Shown here: in pieces, positions 7,909 through 13,754 of the stretch
Position numbering within the stretch: the first letter of the stretch is position 1
Layout of the letters: the number at the start of each line of letters is the position of its first letter
Assembly (NCBI GenBank): GCA_017881765.1
Contig: JADGQN010000081.1
Location: forward strand, 1 to 13,754
Direction of reading: 5' to 3'
Length of the DNA stretch: 13,754 bases
DNA from: Syntrophobacterales bacterium
GTDB taxonomy: Bacteria > Desulfobacterota > Syntrophorhabdia > Syntrophorhabdales > WCHB1-27
Notes under the pieces: generated by a model
Seen by the model: the letters and a program-made list of their open reading frames with translations, nothing else
What the model was told of the DNA's origin: nothing
The model's database searches: none
Made by a program: the position numbers and the translations under genes

Positions 7909-8405
7909 TGCTCCTCCTGCACATCTTCTTCAGCATCGAGCCCGAAACCGGTGTGAAGCGCGCGCACGGCCAGTTCACCATATTTTTGATCGATAACACA
8001 GGAAATCTTGATTTCCGAAGTGCTGATCATCTCGATGTTGATCCCCTCATTGAAAAGCAACGCAAACATCTTGGCCGCTATCCCCGCGTGGGAGCGCATC
8101 CCCAGGCCGACGATCGAGACTTTGGCTATGCGCTCATCCACCTCAACGGTCACGGCCCCGACCTCGATAGCAAGCCCCTCCATGATCTTCTGCGCTTTCT
8201 TTGCGTCGGCTTTCCCGAGGGTGAACGTGATGTCCGTCTTTCTGTCATGGCTCACGTTCTGCACGATCATGTCTATCACGATGTTTGCATCGGCCAGCGT
8301 AGTAAATATTCGCGTGGCGACGCCCGGCCGGTCCGGCACGCCATTAACGGTTACTTTCGCCTCATTCTTGTTATAGGTCACACCAGAAACAACCACCTGT
8401 TCCAT
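7905..8405 (-). CDS. Possible in-frame aspartate kinase beta subunit (ACT domains only)
   Basis: Inside lysC, the minus strand carries GAGGAGGT at 8420..8413, seven bases before ATG 8405..8403 (Met246 of LysC). Translation from there would give 166 residues, MEQVVVSGVTYNKNEAKVTV onward, holding exactly the two ACT domains. In Bacillus subtilis aspartokinase II and Corynebacterium glutamicum Ask, an alpha2-beta2 enzyme is made in the same way from an internal start at the equivalent point. The site is seen in the sequence; its use here is inferred. The bases also encode the Glu-Glu-Val that often sits at this place, so the ribosome-binding site might be coincidental. Confidence 0.5.
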   Translation of the reverse strand: MEQVVVSGVTYNKNEAKVTVNGVPDRPGVATRIFTTLADANIVIDMIVQNVSHDRKTDITFTLGKADAKKAQKIMEGLAIEVGAVTVEVDERIAKVSIVGLGMRSHAGIAAKMFALLFNEGINIEMISTSEIKISCVIDQKYGELAVRALHTGFGLDAEEDVQEEQ

Positions 8406-9140
8406 GTCAGGTACCTCCTCACACACGAGTGTGCCTTTGCCTTCTACGAGCGATGATTTGACGAGAAGGGGAACTTTGTACTTCTTGGCCATCTCGACTG
8501 ATCTTATCTGCAGGACCTTGGCCCCGAGGCTGGCCATCTCCAGCATCTCGTCGTAAGATATCCTGTCGAGCCGCCGTGCCTTGGCGGTGATGTTGGGATC
8601 GGTCGTGTAGACCCCATCAACATCCGTGTAGATCTCGCACACGTCGGCCTTAAGCGCTGCTGCCACCGCCACCGCGGTGGTATCGGAACCCCCCCGGCCG
8701 AGCGTGGTGATGTTCCCTGACTCATCCACACCCTGAAAACCCGGGACAACAACGACCCTGCCGCTCGCGAGTTCCGTGCGTATCTTGGTCTCATCTATGT
8801 CGGAGATCCGTGCCTTCCCGAAGACAGAGTCTGTAACAATGGGCACCTGGTGGCCCAGGACCGAGACGGCATCATATCCCGTTTCCTTTAAAGTGATTGC
8901 GAGAAGGGCTGAGGTCACCTGCTCTCCTGTCGAGATCAACACATCAACCTCGCGTTCGTCCGGAAACTTTCCAATCGCGTGCGCCAAACCCAACAGCCTG
9001 TCGGTTTCGCCGGACATCGCGGAGACTACGATCACCAAGCCGTCGCCCCGCTTCTTATATTCAATCACCCGTCTTGCGACGTTCGTGATTCTCTCAATCG
9101 TTGCAACCGATGTCCCGCCATACTTCTGCACGACCAGCAT
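7905..9140 (-). CDS. lysC: Aspartate kinase (LysC)
   Basis: This enzyme phosphorylates aspartate, the first step toward lysine, methionine and threonine. The 411-residue form has the kinase domain (KYGGTS at 6-11, ISTGEQ at 69-74, GFQG at 134-137, GRGGSDTTA at 148-156, DVDGVYTTDPN at 173-183) followed by two ACT domains (about 262-335 and 341-411) that bind feedback inhibitors. It belongs to the monofunctional, LysC-alpha type. The start at the second of two adjacent ATGs is chosen because GGAGG lies 6 bases before it (only 3 before the first, at 9143) and because the family begins right at this point. The gene starts 47 bases inside tsaE and ends overlapping cimA by 4 bases. A strong internal ribosome-binding site precedes Met246 (separate entry). 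No riboswitch leader is possible inside such packed coding sequence. Confidence 0.95.
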   Translation of the reverse strand: MLVVQKYGGTSVATIERITNVARRVIEYKKRGDGLVIVVSAMSGETDRLLGLAHAIGKFPDEREVDVLISTGEQVTSALLAITLKETGYDAVSVLGHQVPIVTDSVFGKARISDIDETKIRTELASGRVVVVPGFQGVDESGNITTLGRGGSDTTAVAVAAALKADVCEIYTDVDGVYTTDPNITAKARRLDRISYDEMLEMASLGAKVLQIRSVEMAKKYKVPLLVKSSLVEGKGTLVCEEVPDMEQVVVSGVTYNKNEAKVTVNGVPDRPGVATRIFTTLADANIVIDMIVQNVSHDRKTDITFTLGKADAKKAQKIMEGLAIEVGAVTVEVDERIAKVSIVGLGMRSHAGIAAKMFALLFNEGINIEMISTSEIKISCVIDQKYGELAVRALHTGFGLDAEEDVQEEQ

Positions 9141-9555
9141 CATCGACCTCCAAAATGATCCTTCTTTCCTCTTCACCCACGACAGCAATACTTACCTTTA
9201 TCATATCGTCCCACCATGAGGACTTCTCAGCCCATTCCACAGCCACAACCCCCTCGTCGAGATACTCCTCTATGCCCAGTTCTTCCGCATCGACGTCCTC
9301 CAGGCGGTAGAGATCGATGTGGCAGAGGCTGCACCTGCCTCCGTACGTGTTCAGTAGCGTATACGAAGGCGAAACCACATACTCCCAGTCAGGCACGCCG
9401 AGCCCCTTGGCCAGCCCCTTGACGAACTGGGTTTTGCCGGCTCCCAGCTCCCCATGTAGAAGAAACACGTCACCAACTCTTGAACATCTCCCGATGCGTT
9501 CCCCGATATCCAAAGTATCAGAGGGACTCTTTGATATAAACTCTATCCGTTCCAC
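9094..9555 (-). CDS. tsaE: tRNA threonylcarbamoyladenosine biosynthesis ATPase TsaE (YjeE)
   Basis: TsaE is the small P-loop ATPase that works with TsaB and TsaD to put threonylcarbamoyl on A37 of ANN-reading tRNAs. The 153 residues are the usual family size. Walker A reads GELGAGKT at 35-42, followed by SPSYTLLNTY at 62-71, HIDLYRL at 79-85 and VEWAEK at 106-111, all family hallmarks. The start is GTG; the family's N-terminus begins just at this point, although the ribosome-binding site (GCGGGA) is weak, so translation probably depends on ribosomes finishing nnr. It overlaps nnr by 38 bases at its start and lysC by 47 bases at its end. tsaB and tsaD are not in the window. Confidence 0.93.
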   Translation of the reverse strand: MERIEFISKSPSDTLDIGERIGRCSRVGDVFLLHGELGAGKTQFVKGLAKGLGVPDWEYVVSPSYTLLNTYGGRCSLCHIDLYRLEDVDAEELGIEEYLDEGVVAVEWAEKSSWWDDMIKVSIAVVGEEERRIILEVDDAGRAEVWRDIGCND

Positions 9556-11089
9556 TCTTGATTTCCCGCAGTGCTTCCCCGAGTCCGCTCAGCAGGTCTC
9601 CCGCGATAAGGTCCATGTCGCTCTTCTTCGCGACCCAACTGTCGGCGATATAGCCGTGAATGTAGACGCCCAGAAGAGAGGCCTCAAGGAGCGTGTAGCC
9701 CTGCGAAACAAGGCCGCCTATGAAGCCCGTCAGTATATCGCCGCTTCCGCCCTTGGCGAGAGACGCATTTCCTGTTGGATTGATAAAGAGAGAACCCTCG
9801 GGACTAAAGGTGGCCGTTCCGGCTCCTTTTAGCACGAGATTGATGTTATGGGTCTCAACAAACCTGCGGCCGATTTCCAACCGATCGGCGTTAATCTGTG
9901 CAGGACTCACCCCGCACAAGCGCCCCAATTCACCAGGGTGAGGCGTGAAAACGGCCTTTCCTTCTCTTTTTCCGATAAGGTCTTCATGTCCCTGAAAACT
10001 GGTGATGCCGTCCGCATCGACAACAAAGGGCTTATCCAGCTCGACGTAAAGTTTCCGCACCAGTGCCATGGTCTCTTCCGCGGTCGAAAGGCCCGGACCG
10101 ATGACAATCACGTCTTTGTCACGGGCAAAAGCTGCGATCTCATCGAATGCGTCCCCGATCAAGTGCCCTTTTCCGTGATCCTCCACAGGATAGGTCATCA
10201 CCTCGGTCAATTTGACCTCCATGATATCGTTGAGGCTCCGCGGAATGACGAGAGTCACAAGGCCAGCGCCAATCTTAAGGGCAGCATTGGAGGCCATGGC
10301 CGCTGCCCCTGTTTTGCCTGTGGAGCCCGAAATAACGAGCGCGTGACCGAAGCTTCCTTTGTGCGCCCACGGGCTGCGCGTTTTAAGAAAGCTTCTCACC
10401 GTGTCCCCGTCGACAACCTCTCCGTCCATGCCAATCTCTTTTTCAGCGAAGGCGGGAAGCGAAATGTCGATAACGGTGAGTTCGCCCACATAGGCTGCCC
10501 CCGGATAAAGGACCTGGCCTGTCTTGGCATATCCATACGTGTAGGTGCTGGCCGCCTTCACCGCTACCCCGAGCGGCACGCCGCGCAATGCGTCCAGACC
10601 AGACGGGATATCCACCGCGACAATCGGCTTGCCCGACCCATTCATCTCCTCAATGACGGCCTTCTCGAGCCCTTGAACCTCCTTTGAAAGGCCGGTTCCA
10701 AAGATGGCGTCAATGACAAGGTCAGCCTCTTTCAACCCTTGTCTCACGTCATCAGGCTTTTTCACCGCAACGATTTGCCCGCCCAGCGTACGGTAGAGTT
10801 CCATGTTCAGGGCTGCATCCCCTTTCAGTTCACCCGGTTCGCACATGAGAAAGAGAGTCGTTTCGAAGCCATCTCTCGCAGCATATCTCGCTATCACAAA
10901 CCCGTCTCCACCGTTATTTCCCCTGCCGCAGCAGATTGCCAGCCTTTTCTTTCCCTTGAGATGCTCTTCCTTGATGAGGCGGTACGTGCTCCTTCCAGCA
11001 TTTTCCATGAGTACGGCTGAAGGCATGCCCCAGGTATTTATCGCATAGGCATCGTACCTCTTCATTCTCTCGGGCGAAAGAATCTTCAC
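9518..11089 (-). CDS. nnr: Bifunctional NAD(P)H-hydrate epimerase / ADP-dependent dehydratase (Nnr)
   Basis: This is a fusion of NnrE and NnrD that repairs NADH and NADPH damaged by hydration: the first half interconverts R and S hydrates, and the second dehydrates the S form using ADP. The 523 residues are typical of the fused protein. The epimerase half (about 1-215) has GRGNNGGDGF at 55-64, DAIFGTG at 127-133 and VDIPSGLDA near 159-167. The dehydratase half has KGSFGHALVISGSTGKTG at about 244-261, TPHPGE at 382-387 and GNASLAKGGSGD at 440-451. The GTG start at 11089..11087 is chosen because GGAGG lies 6 bases before it and homology begins there (MKILSPERMK). The frame stays open to a TTG at 11116, but those extra codons come from the repeat next door. 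It overlaps tsaE by 38 bases. Confidence 0.95.
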   Translation of the reverse strand: MKILSPERMKRYDAYAINTWGMPSAVLMENAGRSTYRLIKEEHLKGKKRLAICCGRGNNGGDGFVIARYAARDGFETTLFLMCEPGELKGDAALNMELYRTLGGQIVAVKKPDDVRQGLKEADLVIDAIFGTGLSKEVQGLEKAVIEEMNGSGKPIVAVDIPSGLDALRGVPLGVAVKAASTYTYGYAKTGQVLYPGAAYVGELTVIDISLPAFAEKEIGMDGEVVDGDTVRSFLKTRSPWAHKGSFGHALVISGSTGKTGAAAMASNAALKIGAGLVTLVIPRSLNDIMEVKLTEVMTYPVEDHGKGHLIGDAFDEIAAFARDKDVIVIGPGLSTAEETMALVRKLYVELDKPFVVDADGITSFQGHEDLIGKREGKAVFTPHPGELGRLCGVSPAQINADRLEIGRRFVETHNINLVLKGAGTATFSPEGSLFINPTGNASLAKGGSGDILTGFIGGLVSQGYTLLEASLLGVYIHGYIADSWVAKKSDMDLIAGDLLSGLGEALREIKSGTDRVYIKESL

Positions 11090-11108
11090 TGGGAACCTCC
11101 GCTGATGA

Positions 11109-11206
11109 GGGTCCAAGGGTTCGAGGGTCCAAGGGTTCGAGTTAGAAAAGAAGGAAATAGGCCTCCGCTCTGCATTTCACTTGACCCCTTGAACCCCTGA
11201 ACCCCG
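11109..11206 (+). repeat. Octamer-repeat inverted element between acpS and nnr
   Basis: The left arm contains a perfect 16-base direct repeat, GGGTCCAAGGGTTCGA, twice in a row at 11109..11124 and 11125..11140; each is itself two similar 8-base units (GGGTCCAA, GGGTTCGA). The right arm at 11180..11206 holds degenerate units of the opposite sense (TTGACCCC, TTGAACCC, CTGAACCC), so the two arms can pair imperfectly around a 39-base centre. On the minus strand the element begins 4 bases after the acpS stop and ends 19 bases before the nnr start. The sequence gives no sign of a transposase or other gene within it. Confidence 0.8.
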
Positions 11207-11210
11207 CTCT

Positions 11211-11531
11211 TCATATGGTCACTGCTGCCACCGCGTATGCCTTCTCGTGGGATATAGTCACGCCGCCGTACCGCGTCCCACGAAACGAAATATAAGGCTG
11301 CCCACTGGTAGCCGCAAGCACCTCTATTTCCCGCCATGGCAGCCTTCTGCCAAACGCCTTCATGAACGCCTCTTTTGCGGCGAACCTGCCGGCAAGCGTC
11401 TCAGACGACCTTTTCCTGCGCCGCGCATAGGCAATCTCCCAGTCGGTAAAAATCCGCCTGAGAAAATGCTCCCCGTGCCGCCGCTCCAAGGCCTCTATTC
11501 TCGATACGTCGACAATGTCAATGCCGATCAC
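11211..11531 (-). CDS. acpS: Holo-[acyl-carrier-protein] synthase (AcpS)
   Basis: AcpS transfers 4'-phosphopantetheine from coenzyme A to the serine of acyl carrier protein, switching on fatty-acid synthesis. The 106 residues contain the two family signatures: GIDIVDVSRIE near the start, with metal ligand Asp8, and FTDWEIAYA plus LAGRFAAKEAFMKAFG with Glu54. It ends with TISHEKAYAVAAVTI, the usual final strand. It is shorter than the common 115-126 residues: the loop after KAFG and the helix before TISHE are both reduced. The start is GTG, with GGAG 9 bases upstream. GGGT-repeat elements flank it on both sides, and no stop or frameshift interrupts the frame. Both ligands and the core are present, so it is probably active. 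Confidence 0.9.
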   Translation of the reverse strand: MIGIDIVDVSRIEALERRHGEHFLRRIFTDWEIAYARRRKRSSETLAGRFAAKEAFMKAFGRRLPWREIEVLAATSGQPYISFRGTRYGGVTISHEKAYAVAAVTI

Positions 11532-11549
11532 GCTATCTCGCTCCGCTCA

Positions 11550-11664
11550 ATGAAGGGTCATGGGTCAAGGGTCATGGGTTCGAAAAAGACCAATGAACAG
11601 ACCCTGGTGCTTCACCGCTTTTTGTTCACCCGTGACCCGTGCCCCTTGACCCATGACCCTTCAT
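11550..11664 (+). repeat. Heptamer-repeat hairpin element at the pdxJ/acpS junction
   Basis: A perfect 19-base inverted repeat (ATGAAGGGTCATGGGTCAA at 11550..11568 and its complement at 11646..11664) bounds a 115-base element. Each arm is a run of 7-base units. The left arm has GGGTCAT, GGGTCAA, GGGTCAT, GGGTTCG (11555..11582); the right arm, read on the minus strand, has GGGTCAT, GGGTCAA, GGGGCAC, GGGTCAC, GGGTGAA (11659..11625). The transcript can fold into a long hairpin. The right arm lies inside the 3' end of pdxJ and supplies its last codons and stop; the left arm ends close to the acpS ribosome-binding site. Confidence 0.88.
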
Positions 11665-12372
11665 TATCAGCTCAATCATATCCCTCACGGCCCTATCGAG
11701 CCCTACAAACACGGCCCGCGCTATGATGCTGTGGCCGATCGCAAGCTCCTCAATTTCCGGTATGGCGGCAATATCCACCACGTTGTGGTAGTGGAGACCA
11801 TGCCCTGCATTCACCCTGAGCCCCAGGTTGCTCGCCAGTTTTGCAGCAAGGATCACCTTTTTCAGTTCCTCGACTCGGGCATCCTCCGTTGGTGCATCGC
11901 TATACCTGCCCGTATGGAGCTCGATCATCTCTGCACCCGTCTCTTTTGAAGCCACGATCTGTGCATCTACGGGGTCGATAAACAGGCTTACTCTAATCCC
12001 GCTTTCCCTCAGTCGCTCCACAGCCGCAGCAATCCGACCTTTGAAGAGGAGAACGTCAAGACCGCCTTCAGTCGTCAATTCCTGCCTCTTCTCCGGAACA
12101 AACGTGGCCATCTCCGGTTTTATCTCCCGCGCTATGGTCACCATTTCGTCCGTGGCCGCCATCTCCAGGTTCAATTTCGTTCGTACCACCTCGCGCAGGA
12201 GCTTCACGTCTCTGTCTTTTATGTGACGCCTGTCTTCCCGGAGATGCACAATAATCCCCGATGCGCCGGCCATCTCCGCGATGCCGGCGGCATAGACGGG
12301 CTCCGGATAATAAATCCCCCTCGCCTCCCGCAAGGTCGCGACGTGATCGATATTCACCATAAGCTCAGGCAT
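11626..12372 (-). CDS. pdxJ: Pyridoxine 5'-phosphate synthase (PdxJ)
   Basis: PdxJ closes the pyridine ring in the DXP-dependent vitamin B6 route, joining 1-deoxyxylulose 5-phosphate with the PdxA product. The 248-residue TIM barrel shows VNIDHVATLREARG near the start, then IIVHLREDRRHI, KLNLEMAATDEM, ELHTGRYSDA, GLRVNAGHGLHYHNV and ELAIGHSIIARAVFVG, all standard family blocks. The ATG at 12372..12370 is chosen for the GGAGG 6 bases before it; a TTG two codons upstream and a Met four codons downstream are less likely. It overlaps the end of glmM by 8 bases. The C-terminal tail MKGHGSRGTGHG is encoded by the right arm of the hairpin repeat, so the original stop codon has probably been displaced. 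The fold itself is complete before the tail. Confidence 0.96.
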   Translation of the reverse strand: MPELMVNIDHVATLREARGIYYPEPVYAAGIAEMAGASGIIVHLREDRRHIKDRDVKLLREVVRTKLNLEMAATDEMVTIAREIKPEMATFVPEKRQELTTEGGLDVLLFKGRIAAAVERLRESGIRVSLFIDPVDAQIVASKETGAEMIELHTGRYSDAPTEDARVEELKKVILAAKLASNLGLRVNAGHGLHYHNVVDIAAIPEIEELAIGHSIIARAVFVGLDRAVRDMIELIMKGHGSRGTGHG

Positions 12373-13729
12373 GTCCAACCTCCGACAGGTATTTTCGGGC
12401 TACCTCTCCGATCTCGTTCGCGTAATTCTTCACCGCATCGTAGCTCTTGCCCTCCACCATAATCCTGAGAAGCATCTCTGTCCCGGAATACCTGACCACC
12501 ACTCTGCCCTTATTCTTCAAGGCTTTCTCGACACCCTCGACTGTTTTTCGCAGCTCGGGGAGCTTTTCCAGAGGCTTCTTCTCCATGACCCTGATATTCA
12601 GCTCCACCTGCGGGAACTCCTCGAATCCCTTCTTCAGATCGTGCAAGGTCGCACCCTTCTCTATCATGACGTTCAGCACCTTCAGTGCAGTGACAATCCC
12701 GTCCCCGGTCGTATTGTGGTCGAGAAAGACGACGTGTCCCGACTTCTCGCCACCGAAGTTGAAGCCTTCCTGGAGCATCCTTTCGAGTACGTATCGATCA
12801 CCCACATCTGTTCTTACAACCCGAATCCCTTCCCGTTTCAAACAGATGTCAAGCCCCATGTTACTGGCGATCGTTGCCACGACGGTGTTCCTCTTCAGAC
12901 AGGACTTCTCCTTTAGATATCTGCCACAGATCGCCATCAACGCGTCGCCGTCAACGACCTCGCCCTTCTCATCGATGAAGAGCACTCTATCGCCGTCCCC
13001 ATCGAAGGCGACGCCGATATGGGCATTTCTGTCCAGCACGAGCTCCTTCAGCACGTTCGGGTAGAGCGTCCCGCAGTCTTTGTTGATGTTCTCTCCGTCA
13101 GGCTCGACACCGTGGGCGACCACATGGGCGCCCAGTTCCTCGAAGACCGCGGGCGCGACCTTGTAAGTCGCACCGTGGGCACAGTCCACGACAAGTTTGA
13201 GCCCCGTGAGGGAGAGCTCCTGGGGGAAAGTGTTTTTCAGAAAAACTATATATCGTCCGACTGCGTCATCGATCCTGTGTGCTTTGCCTATTTCGGAAGC
13301 CACCGGGCGAAGCTCATCGATTGAGCCAGACATGATCATACCTTCGATCTCCGACTCCAGCTCATCCGGCAGCTTGAAGCCTTCACCCGAAAATATTTTT
13401 ATTCCATTGTCCTGATAAGGATTATGGGAAGCGGAAATCACCACACCCGCGTCCGCCCTCATACTCCGCGTGATGAACGCGATCCCCGGAGTAGGAAGCG
13501 GACCCACGAGCCAGACGTCGAGCCCGATGGAACAGACACCGGATGCAATGGCGGTTTCCAGCATGTAGCCGGAGAGCCGCGTATCCTTGCCCACCACGAT
13601 TCTTCCCCTGCCATGCCTTTCCTTGAAGACATGGGAGACGGCCCTGCCGATTTTGAGCGCCACCTCCGAGGTCATGGGGTATACGTTTGCGACACCCCGA
13701 ACTCCGTCTGTCCCGAACAGCCGCTTCAT
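12365..13729 (-). CDS. glmM: Phosphoglucosamine mutase (GlmM)
   Basis: GlmM turns glucosamine 6-phosphate into glucosamine 1-phosphate on the way to UDP-GlcNAc for peptidoglycan and lipopolysaccharide. The 454 residues are the normal length. It begins RLFGTDGVRG and has the phosphoserine loop SASHNP at 99-104 with catalytic Ser101, the metal loop DGDGDR at 243-248, GGEKSGH at 326-332 and the phosphate-binding RYSGTE at 413-418. All four sites are intact. The last two residues of SGTE-type specificity fit GlmM rather than a generic phosphomannomutase. The ATG has a near-perfect AGGAGGTAA 6 to 12 bases upstream, which suggests strong translation; only 25 bases of upstream sequence are visible, so its promoter or preceding gene lies outside the window. 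It overlaps pdxJ by 8 bases. Confidence 0.97.
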   Translation of the reverse strand: MKRLFGTDGVRGVANVYPMTSEVALKIGRAVSHVFKERHGRGRIVVGKDTRLSGYMLETAIASGVCSIGLDVWLVGPLPTPGIAFITRSMRADAGVVISASHNPYQDNGIKIFSGEGFKLPDELESEIEGMIMSGSIDELRPVASEIGKAHRIDDAVGRYIVFLKNTFPQELSLTGLKLVVDCAHGATYKVAPAVFEELGAHVVAHGVEPDGENINKDCGTLYPNVLKELVLDRNAHIGVAFDGDGDRVLFIDEKGEVVDGDALMAICGRYLKEKSCLKRNTVVATIASNMGLDICLKREGIRVVRTDVGDRYVLERMLQEGFNFGGEKSGHVVFLDHNTTGDGIVTALKVLNVMIEKGATLHDLKKGFEEFPQVELNIRVMEKKPLEKLPELRKTVEGVEKALKNKGRVVVRYSGTEMLLRIMVEGKSYDAVKNYANEIGEVARKYLSEVGHA

Positions 13730-13754
13730 GCCTTGTTACCTCCTGAAAAAACCA

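Noticed and set aside
9141..9188. Upstream TTG start for lysC
   Set aside because: It has no good ribosome-binding site, and the added residues do not match the aspartate kinase family, which begins at the VVQKYGGTS block.
9141..9300. Lysine riboswitch before lysC
   Set aside because: The whole stretch is coding sequence of tsaE, leaving no room for an untranslated leader.
11090..11116. Upstream TTG start for nnr adding nine residues
   Set aside because: The extra codons fall partly in the GGGT-repeat, and the GTG at 11089 has a well-spaced GGAGG and matches where the family begins.
11103..11664. CRISPR array
   Set aside because: The repeats are 7-8 base units in direct contact, arranged as inverted arms around single centres, with no 25-45 base repeats and no spacers; no cas gene is present.

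Overview
The window is ordinary bacterial chromosome from what looks like an anaerobic deltaproteobacterium (Desulfobacterota). The reasons are the gene order glmM-pdxJ-acpS-nnr-tsaE-lysC-cimA, which I recall from Geobacter-type genomes, the citramalate-type isoleucine enzyme, and protein sequences of that general flavour. The genus cannot be fixed from sequence alone. All twelve genes I can support lie on the minus strand, so transcription runs from high to low coordinates. Coding density is very high, and no RNA gene, insertion sequence, phage gene or CRISPR array was seen.

Region A, 13729 down to 5888, is one tightly packed gene cluster, probably a single operon that starts at or beyond the right edge. 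It holds glmM (cell-wall amino sugar), pdxJ (vitamin B6), acpS (activation of acyl carrier protein), nnr (repair of hydrated NAD(P)H), tsaE (tRNA t6A), lysC (aspartate kinase), cimA (citramalate synthase) and a small free-standing LeuA regulatory-domain protein. Neighbouring genes overlap by 4 to 47 bases at every junction except two, pdxJ/acpS and acpS/nnr. Those two junctions hold hairpin-forming arrays of 7- or 8-base GGGT-based repeats. The last three genes form a branched-chain/aspartate-family amino-acid module. lysC carries a strong internal ribosome-binding site that would give a separate beta subunit made only of ACT domains.

Region B, 5849 down to about 1422, is a dnaK-lon pair. It has a good sigma-70 type promoter (TTGACA, 17-base spacer, TATATT) and a short leader, a 9-base gap between the two genes, and a candidate terminator after lon. 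A half copy of the same GGGT-repeat sits directly behind the lon stop codon and supplies one side of the terminator stem. grpE and dnaJ are not here.

Region C, 1358 down to 1, has an RlmI-type 23S rRNA cytosine methyltransferase with an odd start region, then the first 26 codons of a probable membrane protein cut by the window edge.

No wholly new system stands out. The parts most worth a second look are the hairpin repeat family placed at gene 3' ends (one copy encodes the PdxJ tail), the internal start in lysC, and the stand-alone LeuA-type regulatory domain coupled to cimA.
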